This document shows, piece by piece, positions 1 to 5,151 of a DNA stretch of 5,340 nucleotides. Made by a program: the position numbers and the translations under genes. Numbering within the stretch: position 1 is the stretch's first letter; each line of letters starts with the position of its first letter. The notes beneath the pieces are model-generated. The model worked only from the letters and a program-made list of their open reading frames with translations. It did no database searches and was not told where the DNA came from. Source of the stretch: Clostridiales bacterium (lineage in GTDB: Bacteria; Bacillota_A; Clostridia; Peptostreptococcales; Anaerovoracaceae); the NCBI GenBank assembly GCA_015058265.1, contig SVCR01000139.1:1-5340 (forward strand). Reading direction: 5' to 3'.

Positions 1-474
1 CAGATATGGGATAGCCCGGTCTCGAATTATAAAGGTGAAGTATTCTTTAAAGTGGCAAAGATCTATTTCGAGGAAGGGTTTGATGATGATGGCTTCGAAT
101 TGCTTCTTACCGCGCAGGGAGAATTAGAGGATCAAATGACTCTATATACAGAGAAAGATGACCTTGATCTTATGAAAGAGCTTATCGAATTTCAATACGA
201 TCTCATGCAGCCGGTAATAGATGAGAACTGGGAATTCCAGCTTTATGATCTTTACTACATCCTGAAAAAACCAGTAAGCATTGAGTTTAGCAGCAGTTCT
301 GGTATGCACTATGTTTCATCCGTGAGAGAACCATCCGGCATAACTGTAGAGCTCGACGGAAAATGGTACCGCAGCATCGACGACTTCTTTTACAGAGCTA
401 CTGTAGATGGAGAGAGACTTCCTTCTATTTGCAAAGACTTACTCGATTTTAAAATAATCAAGCCAGAAGCATAG
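1..474 (+). CDS. Hypothetical acidic protein, 5' end outside window
   Basis: The reading frame is open from the first base of the window to the TAG at 472-474, giving at least 157 residues. The true start is therefore probably upstream. A GTG at 52 could serve as an internal start, but it has only a weak, poorly spaced AAAGG before it. The protein is rich in Asp and Glu with many aromatic residues (for example YDLYYI and KWYRSIDDFFYR), and has no signal peptide, membrane segment or cysteine motif that I can see. I do not recognise the family. Its size and acidity would suit a small soluble accessory or immunity-type protein, but nothing here shows that. It is followed at once by a GTGTTAACAC palindrome (487-496) and the first copy of the 150-bp repeat, so it lies at the border of the remodelled segment. 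Coding status is likely; function is unknown. Confidence 0.6.
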   Translation, partial: QIWDSPVSNYKGEVFFKVAKIYFEEGFDDDGFELLLTAQGELEDQMTLYTEKDDLDLMKELIEFQYDLMQPVIDENWEFQLYDLYYILKKPVSIEFSSSSGMHYVSSVREPSGITVELDGKWYRSIDDFFYRATVDGERLPSICKDLLDFKIIKPEA

Positions 475-820
475 GTCGCTGATCCAGTGTTAACACAGTT
501 TTTTGACGACAATAGCGTGCTTTGTTCCGACGCCTGTATGCATCGTTCCCACCCCTGATTACATCGTTCCGCATTTTGGCCATTTTTTGTAAATCGCTGC
601 AGCCATTGATTTCACTGCTTTACAGCGATTTTGCTTCCCAATCGGGCGCACCAGCAAAAGTAAAAGCCGAAGCCCTTGCAATCACTACGCTTCAGGACTT
701 CGTCTTTTGATTTAACGTCAAAACACGAGCTTGTCGAGTGTTTTGCAAGCCTCTTTACATTACGGCAACGCCGTTATGATCATAAAGAAGCTTACAGTTT
801 TGACGACAGTTGGTTATATG
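475..820. other. Non-coding spacer with repeat copy 1 and small inverted repeats
   Basis: I see no convincing gene in these 346 bases; the short open frames lack Shine-Dalgarno sites and family features. The stretch holds a perfect 10-bp palindrome (GTGTTAACAC, 487-496), repeat copy 1 (504-653), a GAAGC/GCTTC inverted repeat around 669-693, and an A-rich/T-rich imperfect inverted repeat at 719-743. It also holds a 5-bp stem with a three-base loop, ACGGC-AAC-GCCGT, at 762-774. At 794-808 there is a second ACAGTTTT-GACGACA, nearly matching the start of repeat copy 1. None of the inverted repeats is followed by a clear T-run, so I do not call a terminator. Confidence 0.6.
504..653 (+). repeat. 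150-bp diverged direct repeat, copy 1 (possible IS21-like terminal remnant)
   Basis: This unit starts TGACGACAA and ends GGGCGCACCA, and recurs in the same orientation and at the same length at 1760-1909. The right-hand 93 bases align with copy 2 with a single one-base gap at roughly 70-75% identity by eye; the left part aligns more loosely. Three boxes sit in the left part at 519-528, 540-549 and 561-570 (GCTTTGTTCC, GCATCGTTCC, ACATCGTTCC), each 21 bp from the next. Regularly spaced boxes just inside a TG...-type end are known for IS21-family elements, where they bind transposase, so this could be a terminal relic or a non-autonomous derivative. No istA or istB coding sequence is visible, and the two ends of the unit are not inverted repeats of each other. 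The repeat is solid; its family is inferred. Confidence 0.7.
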
Positions 821-1186
821 TTATAGCGTTTTCAATCGATCAAGCAGGTCTTTTACTAGTCTAGAATCCTCCAGAAGAGAAATCCCAAAGCATTTCTTCC
901 CCGCATCCTTGATAGATGCCCCCACATGATAAGCGGTCTTTCTATCAAGAATAATGAATCGATCATGGAAGACCTGAGTCTTCTTTACTGTTAGCGTCGG
1001 ATACTGCGCGTTAAAGCCGGCTGCGTCTCTGTTTGTAAGCTGCGCGCTTGCATATGTGTAAATCTTCACATCCACACCGTCATTTTTCTTCGCAAGGATG
1101 TTCAATGTATCAAGATTGACGTATCCGTCAATCAGAACGATTTCGCTGGCAGCTTTCTGCGGCCTCCACCTTGCCCCGAGTAATAG
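821..1186 (-). pseudogene. Truncated ORF6N-type phage protein, PLD-like C-terminal part
   Basis: The minus frame is open from just inside a TAA (1187-1189) to the stop at 821-823, 121 codons. From about ASEIVLIDGYV onward it reads as the C-terminal half of prophage-associated ORF6N/antirepressor-like proteins, whose tail is phospholipase D-like. The motif HDRFIILD matches the HKD pattern H-x-K-x4-D with Arg in place of Lys, and it is followed by GASIKDAGKKCFG, typical of these tails. The N-terminal DNA-binding domain is missing. Homology seems to begin only around position 1160, and the codons before it (LLLGARWRPQK) look like unrelated joined sequence. There is no good start: the first usable one is TTG at 1105, without a Shine-Dalgarno site. 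I infer a deletion remnant of a prophage or integrative element, probably not expressed. The family call rests on remembered sequence patterns. Confidence 0.6.
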
Positions 1187-1196
1187 TTAGAACTTG

Positions 1197-1258
1197 GTGA
1201 AGTCGCAAAATGCGACTTCACGATTGTATCCATCATTGAGATGCCATTTTGGCATTTC
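1197..1258. other. Two tandem hairpins
   Basis: The first hairpin has a perfect 10-bp stem (GTGAAGTCGC at 1197-1206 with GCGACTTCAC at 1212-1221) and an AAAAT loop. The second has an 8-bp stem with one G-T pair (1238-1245 with 1251-1258) and an ATTTT loop. Neither is followed by a T-run on either strand, so an intrinsic terminator is not supported. They lie between the broken end of the prophage remnant and the promoter of the XRE gene. They could be recombination-associated palindromes or a folded RNA; no function is assigned. Confidence 0.5.
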
Positions 1259-1311
1259 AAAAGTCCAGTTCATCTTTCGTTAACTGAAATCTGAATATTT
1301 AAGATCCAATC

Positions 1312-1382
1312 TGCAAAAGATTATTGTGCCATGTTATACTATATCCAATGGTTACTCAAATATACTATAACCAACGGTTACT
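1312..1382 (+). promoter_or_regulatory. XRE gene promoter with two 22-bp operator-like repeats
   Basis: Two 22-bp direct repeats lie at 1335-1356 and 1361-1382, differing at two positions and 26 bp apart. Each starts TATACTATA and ends GGTTACT. The second contains a perfect inverted repeat, TAACC-AAC-GGTTA; the first has the same with one mismatch (TATCC-AAT-GGTTA). The TATACT of the first repeat (1335-1340), preceded by TG with one base between, is a good extended -10 box. A poor -35 candidate, TGCAAA, lies at 1312-1317 with a 17-bp spacer. The promoter and operator-like sites therefore overlap directly upstream of the XRE gene, the usual layout for autorepression. The repeats are visible in the sequence; the operator role is inferred. 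Confidence 0.65.
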
Positions 1383-1385
1383 TTC

Positions 1386-1391
1386 AAGGAG
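1386..1391 (+). promoter_or_regulatory. Ribosome binding site that sets the XRE start
   Basis: AAGGAG ends 7 bases before the ATG at 1399 and 4 bases before the in-frame ATG at 1396. The 7-base spacing favours 1399. The frame is open back to 1324, but any start there would make coding sequence of the operator repeats and has no ribosome binding site. Confidence 0.75.
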
Positions 1392-1398
1392 AATTATG

Positions 1399-1758
1399 AT
1401 GCCTGAAAACACAAATGCAATTTCCAGAACACTTATTTCAGATCGGCTAATAACAATACGGGAATCACTCGGAATAAATAAGGCCGAGGCAGCGCGCAGA
1501 ACAGGCCTTACAAAGATGGGATACGGGCGTTATGAGAGCGGGCAGCGTTCTCCATCCTCGCAGATGATAGAATTTATTGCACTGTGCCTGGGAACAACTT
1601 CAGCTTATCTTACCGGAGAGTCAGATGATCCGGCACCAGACTACATTATCATCTCCAGCGTCTCTGAACCGGAGTTATTTAATGTCATAAGTACAATTCG
1701 CAATAGCGACCCGGATAAGCTGGACCGGATCATGCACTACTTCGAATCGCTGCAATAG
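1399..1758 (+). CDS. XRE/Cro-CI family transcriptional regulator
   Basis: This is a 119-residue single-domain DNA-binding regulator. Residues about 12-73 form an XRE-type helix-turn-helix: RLITIRESLGINKAEAARRTG is helix 1 to the start of the turn region, TKMGYGRYESGQRSPS carries the recognition helix and the typical YE-x-G-x-R-x-P signature, and LCLGTTSAYLTGES matches the usual end of the domain. A short C-terminal tail (about 81-119), acidic and then helical, ends DKLDRIMHYFESLQ and may serve dimerisation. There is no LexA-like protease domain, so it is more like a small phage or element repressor than a full CI protein. It stands alone between the prophage remnant and repeat copy 2. The paired TAACC-N3-GGTTA sites over its promoter suggest autoregulation. 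The target genes are not evident; ATG 1396 is the alternative start. Confidence 0.9.
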   Translation: MPENTNAISRTLISDRLITIRESLGINKAEAARRTGLTKMGYGRYESGQRSPSSQMIEFIALCLGTTSAYLTGESDDPAPDYIIISSVSEPELFNVISTIRNSDPDKLDRIMHYFESLQ

Positions 1759-1759
1759 G

Positions 1760-1909
1760 TGACGACAACGCTGGGCATCGTTAAAGCATCTGAAAGGATC
1801 TGTATTCCTTTGCATGCATCGTTCCGTCATCTGGCCGTTTTTTTGCTAATCTCTGAACCGCTTGATTTCACTGCATTTCAGCGATTTCAGGGTTCAACTG
1901 GGCGCACCA
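1760..1909 (+). repeat. 150-bp diverged direct repeat, copy 2, overlapping the end of hypA
   Basis: This is the second copy of the unit at 504-653, in the same orientation and of the same length, from TGACGACAA to GGGCGCACCA. The best-kept blocks are GCATCGTTCC (1816-1825), TTGATTTCACTGC (1862-1874), CAGCGATTT (1879-1887) and the last ten bases. A second GCATCGTT box lies at 1775-1782, about two 21-bp steps before the first; the middle box seen in copy 1 is degraded. It begins 1 bp after the XRE stop codon. Its right end covers the last four codons and the stop of hypA on the other strand, so it is in contact with genes on both sides. Confidence 0.65.
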
Positions 1910-2280
1910 TGATCTATGCCTCCTGCCTCTGCAGGTTCTGCAACTCCTATCTCAAGAACCCTGAACTGCTGACCTCCAAGTATCTTCTTGCTGCGCGATC
2001 CGCACTTTGGGCACTTTCCTTCGTTGCGCATCACATTGTACATAGCGCTGCACTCCTTGCAGAGTGCCTCCCCCGGAATAGATATTATATTGAGCTCAGC
2101 CCCTTCAAATACAGGCTTGTTCTCTGTTGCAACCGGGAAGTATTTGTGGAAAAAGACCGGAACATAGCCCGACAGCTCTCCTACCTCGAGGGTGAGGTAG
2201 GAGATGCGGGAAATACTATTATCTATTGCAGTCTGTTCAGCCAGATCCACTGCCTTCTGCAGTACGCTTATCTCATGCAT
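1894..2280 (-). CDS. hypA: HypA/HybF nickel metallochaperone for hydrogenase maturation
   Basis: The 128-residue protein starts MHEISVLQ, the conserved HypA N-terminus in which His2 with neighbouring main-chain groups binds nickel. The zinc site is present as two CxxC pairs, C74-x2-C77 and C90-x2-C93. The core LEVGELSGYVP is also typical of the family. In known systems HypA works with the GTPase HypB to deliver nickel to [NiFe]-hydrogenase, and in some bacteria to urease. The ATG lies 2 bases after the stop codon of the upstream flavoprotein, with AAGG 7 bases before it, so the two are very probably co-transcribed and perhaps translationally coupled. The protein is about 10 residues longer than the usual 113-118. 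The extra tail ends GIDHGAPS, and its last four residues and stop lie inside repeat copy 2. No hypB or nickel enzyme is visible nearby. Confidence 0.93.
   Translation of the reverse strand: MHEISVLQKAVDLAEQTAIDNSISRISYLTLEVGELSGYVPVFFHKYFPVATENKPVFEGAELNIISIPGEALCKECSAMYNVMRNEGKCPKCGSRSKKILGGQQFRVLEIGVAEPAEAGGIDHGAPS
2177..2204 (-). other. Perfect 11-bp stem-loop within hypA
   Basis: On the hypA strand TCTCCTACCTC and GAGGTAGGAGA form a perfect 11-bp stem around a 6-base loop, ACCCTC. The stem starts 76 bases after the start codon, in the codons for ISYLTLEVGE. It may be a by-product of codon choice in a conserved peptide, or a structure that slows translation or protects the message. There is no T-run, so it is not a terminator. 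Confidence 0.4.
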
Positions 2281-2282
2281 GA

Positions 2283-5021
2283 CTACGCCTTTGCTTTCCT
2301 TGCGATAATCTTTCCGACTTTCAGCACTTCTTCCTTTACGACCTTAGGTACCAACTGTTCATATGGAATTCCCCATACTTCCTGTACCTTATCCAGATGG
2401 ATGGCATCGAACTTGCACTGTACTGTGCACAGGCCGCAGCCAATACATATCTTCTGATCGACTTTGGCAGCGCCGCAGCTTAAGCATCTTGCAGTCTCTG
2501 TCTTCACCTGCTCTTCTGTGAAAGTCTTGCGCTCATCACGGAATGTTCTTACTTTGGATGGATCGATCTCATATCTCTCCCTGCCGCTGTGGTCATAGCT
2601 CGAGATTACCAGATTATCCTTATCGATATAGCGGAAGTTGTCTCTCCTTACACGGCCAAGAGTCAGGCTGTGTCCTTCATGTACATATCTGTGTAGTGAC
2701 TCTGCAGCCTCTTTGCCTGCTGCGATGGCGTCGATCACGAACTTCTGGCCGGTGTAGATATCACCGCCGACAAATACATCAGGCTCTGCTGTCTGGTATG
2801 TCCAGCTGTCAGCTTCCGCAAATCCTCTTCCGGAGATCTTCACATTGCTTCCTTCAGCCAGTTTGCCCCAGTCAGGCTTCTGTCCGATGCAGAATAATAC
2901 TGTAGTGCACTTAGCTTCTTCTGTTACAGTATCGTCGAACTTCGGATCGAATCTGCCCTCTGCATTTTTGACCGATACGCACTTTCTGAATTTGATGCCG
3001 GCGCACTTGCCGCTCTTTGCAGCGATCTCTGTCTGTCCCCAGCCTGCGTGGATCTCGATACCGTCTTCCTCGCATTCATGCTGATCTTCAGGGCCCATAG
3101 GCATTTCATCGTAAGACTCGAGGCAGTAGAGCATGACCTTGTCAGCTCCGCATCTGACGGCAGTTCTGGCAACATCCGCACCGATGTTGCCTCCGCCGAT
3201 GACGACGACATTTCCTTTGAGCTTCACTTCTTCACCACCGTTGATTCTCTTCATGAAGTCGATGCCGGCCATTACGCCTTCAGCATCTGCCCCCGGTATA
3301 CCGAGTGATCCGCCGTTCTGAAGTCCGATAGCTACATAGAATCCCTTGAATCCTTCAGCACGCAGCTGGTCAAGAGTGACATCCTTACCGACCTCGATGC
3401 CGCACTTTATCTCAACACCGAGCTGTCTGATCACATCTATCTCGGTCTCAACTACGTCCTTTTCGAGTCTGAATGAAGGTATGCCATATACCATCATGCC
3501 GCCCGGTTTCGCCTGCTTCTCGAACACGGTAACATCATGTCCCCATACGGCAAGATAATATGCTGCTGAGAGTCCGGCAGGACCGGATCCGATAACAGCC
3601 ACCTTATGGCCATGGTCGAATCTCTTCTCAGGAATGAATCTTGTCTCAGCATTCAGTTCCTGATCTGCGATGAACTTCTTGACTTCATCAATGGCTACAG
3701 GCTCATCGATGTCTCCTCTCGTGCATACCTGCTCACAGAATCTCGCGCATACGCGGCCACACATAGCAGGGAACGGGTTCTCCTTCTTGATGAGCTCGAG
3801 AGCCTCCATGTATTTGCCTTCACTTGCCTTCCTGAGATATCCCTGGACAGCGATATGTGCCGGGCAGTTTGACTTGCAAGGGGCAGTGCCCGTCTCAGGA
3901 ACAACATTGTCTCTCTCCGTCAGGAACGCGTCTCCGTTCCAGTACTTAGGCGGCATTACGACAAAGTCGCTTGCGACCTTGGCCGGCTCAATTTCCACAG
4001 GTCTCTTCTGGCAAAGCTTCTGTCCGAGTCTGACCGCATTCTGCGGACAGACCTCTACGCATCCGCCGCAAGCTACGCAGTGCGAAGGGTCGACACTTGC
4101 CCTGTAGTTGGAGCTGGAAAGATCCGGTGATGATGTGTACCAGCTGGTCTTGAGAGCCATGCAGGTATCCCACTTGCAGTTGCAGATGAAAAGCGAGAAG
4201 TCAGGTCCGTCAATGTTGGAAAGCTGATGTACATATCCCAGTTCTTCGGCACGCAGCAGGATCTTCTCTGCTTCTTCCCGTGTTATCCTTCTTGCCTTGC
4301 CGACACGGATACAGGACTCTGCATAATTGCCGAGATTGATGCACCATTCGCCTTCGAGATCAGCAGTTCCTTCACCGACCATACGCCTCAACTTACGGCA
4401 TTCGCACGGAGCGATACCGATGCTGTCGCCGGCCTTGTCGAGCCAGTATGAAACTTCTTCGAATTTCGCTTTGCGTGTATTTCCCTCGATCGCCTTCTCT
4501 ACAGGGATGGTTCTCATAAGTGCTACGCCCATGAAAGAGCCCCATGTGATCTTCTTCTGCAGGTCGAGGATATAGTTAAGGAAGGCAGGAGCTGTCTCCG
4601 GATACATGTCCGTACGCTCCTTTGTCATTACAGTGCTCTCCATTGCGCCCGGAGCAAACACCGGCAGCTGGACTTTATCTTCTTCACCCGGCGAACTACA
4701 GTATTCGAGGAGACCTATATAGCACAGGTCATATGCCTTCTGTGCCGCTTCCTCAACGCTCATCTTCTGCAGTTCAGCCAGTTCCTTTATCGTGTACTGG
4801 TGCCTGAGCTTCATCTTCAGAGCAAGATCTACCTGTTCATCGGAGAGCTGTCGGTCGAAAAAAATATATTCCCACGAGTTCTCATCCGGAACGGGATTGA
4901 ACATGTTGATATGACGTACAAGTCTGATCAGATTCTTGCGAGGCTTTGCGCTCTTCTCGCGGTTATACGCTTCAAGACACTTCTTCTCGCCCTCTGTCAG
5001 TTCATGCCTGGTTCTGAACAT
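2283..5021 (-). CDS. Multi-domain iron-sulfur flavoprotein, GltD/NfnB-like NAD(P) oxidoreductase
   Basis: This is a 912-residue soluble protein with several redox modules. Residues 1-130 include a winged-helix-like stretch (about 75-107). Residues 200-290 carry a cysteine cluster (C206, C208, C227, C237, C280, C282, C287), probably an Fe-S site. A ferredoxin motif C315-x2-C318-x2-C321-x3-CP325 follows. Residues 380-455 form the GltD-type N-terminal Fe-S domain (C382, C386, C421, C425, C429, C433, with NPFPAMCGRVC). Residues 473-780 are the FAD/NAD(P) part: GSGPAG at 478-483, GGGNIG at 609-614 and VGGD at 751-754. A C-terminal ferredoxin module (C846, C849, C859, C862, C865, C869) completes it. 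It should shuttle electrons between a pyridine nucleotide and ferredoxin-type partners, as in NfnB or the glutamate synthase small subunit. The partner is unknown. No glutamate synthase large subunit is present, so gltD would be a misleading name. The ATG follows AGAGGGAG by 7 bases. Confidence 0.9.
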   Translation of the reverse strand: MFRTRHELTEGEKKCLEAYNREKSAKPRKNLIRLVRHINMFNPVPDENSWEYIFFDRQLSDEQVDLALKMKLRHQYTIKELAELQKMSVEEAAQKAYDLCYIGLLEYCSSPGEEDKVQLPVFAPGAMESTVMTKERTDMYPETAPAFLNYILDLQKKITWGSFMGVALMRTIPVEKAIEGNTRKAKFEEVSYWLDKAGDSIGIAPCECRKLRRMVGEGTADLEGEWCINLGNYAESCIRVGKARRITREEAEKILLRAEELGYVHQLSNIDGPDFSLFICNCKWDTCMALKTSWYTSSPDLSSSNYRASVDPSHCVACGGCVEVCPQNAVRLGQKLCQKRPVEIEPAKVASDFVVMPPKYWNGDAFLTERDNVVPETGTAPCKSNCPAHIAVQGYLRKASEGKYMEALELIKKENPFPAMCGRVCARFCEQVCTRGDIDEPVAIDEVKKFIADQELNAETRFIPEKRFDHGHKVAVIGSGPAGLSAAYYLAVWGHDVTVFEKQAKPGGMMVYGIPSFRLEKDVVETEIDVIRQLGVEIKCGIEVGKDVTLDQLRAEGFKGFYVAIGLQNGGSLGIPGADAEGVMAGIDFMKRINGGEEVKLKGNVVVIGGGNIGADVARTAVRCGADKVMLYCLESYDEMPMGPEDQHECEEDGIEIHAGWGQTEIAAKSGKCAGIKFRKCVSVKNAEGRFDPKFDDTVTEEAKCTTVLFCIGQKPDWGKLAEGSNVKISGRGFAEADSWTYQTAEPDVFVGGDIYTGQKFVIDAIAAGKEAAESLHRYVHEGHSLTLGRVRRDNFRYIDKDNLVISSYDHSGRERYEIDPSKVRTFRDERKTFTEEQVKTETARCLSCGAAKVDQKICIGCGLCTVQCKFDAIHLDKVQEVWGIPYEQLVPKVVKEEVLKVGKIIARKAKA

Positions 5022-5028
5022 AGCTTGT

Positions 5029-5036
5029 CTCCCTCT
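5029..5036 (-). promoter_or_regulatory. Ribosome binding site of the flavoprotein gene
   Basis: On the minus strand AGAGGGAG lies 7 bases before the ATG at 5021, an ideal spacing that fixes the start. Confidence 0.75.
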
Positions 5037-5069
5037 TTTCTAAGCTGTCTTGATGTTTCAATAAATCTA

Positions 5070-5097
5070 CTGGAAAAATTATAAAATGTGCTAAAAT
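5070..5097 (+). promoter_or_regulatory. Weak candidate promoter for the tetR-type gene
   Basis: TAAAAT (5092-5097) matches the -10 consensus at five of six bases. The best -35 candidate is CTGGAA (5070-5075) with a 16-bp spacer and only three matching bases. It overlaps the opposing flavoprotein promoter, so one bound repressor could shut both. This is a suggestion from consensus matching only. Confidence 0.35.
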
Positions 5098-5106
5098 TAC
5101 AGACAA
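5078..5106 (-). promoter_or_regulatory. Promoter of the flavoprotein-hypA operon
   Basis: Read on the minus strand, TTGTCT (5101-5106, four of six bases matching the -35 consensus) and a perfect TATAAT (5078-5083) are separated by 17 bp. Transcription would start near 5071, leaving a leader of about 50 bases before the ATG at 5021. Within it the -10 region carries two ATTTTA elements 10 bp apart (ATTTTA-GCAC-ATTTTA), a possible half-site pair for a regulator. Confidence 0.65.
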
Positions 5107-5151
5107 CCGACGAAATCCAACAAAAGTCGTTTAGCGGGGAAAAGTACAAAT

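Noticed and set aside
1197..1221. An intrinsic terminator at the 10-bp hairpin
   Set aside because: No run of T follows the stem on either strand.
1187..1273. A 28-codon minus-strand frame starting MNWTFEMPKWHLNDGY and ending at the TAA at 1187
   Set aside because: It spans both hairpins, has no good ribosome binding site and matches no family I know. It could be a fragment, but I cannot support it as a gene.
1324..1398. An N-terminal extension of the XRE protein back to 1324
   Set aside because: It would translate the promoter and both operator repeats, and AAGGAG is correctly placed for the ATG at 1399.
1880..1909. A possible tRNA 3' end (GGGTTCAACTGGGCGCACCA)
   Set aside because: It has a GTTCAA and ends in CCA, but no T-arm stem can be formed around the loop and no upstream cloverleaf is visible. 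It is the end of the 150-bp repeat.
504..1909. A CRISPR array
   Set aside because: Only two long, diverged copies about 1.25 kb apart are present; there are no short regular repeats with unique spacers.
1759..2457. A 232-codon open frame on the plus strand
   Set aside because: It starts at a GTG directly after the XRE stop without a ribosome binding site and runs antisense to hypA and the end of the flavoprotein gene, both of which have clear family motifs. It is a shadow frame.
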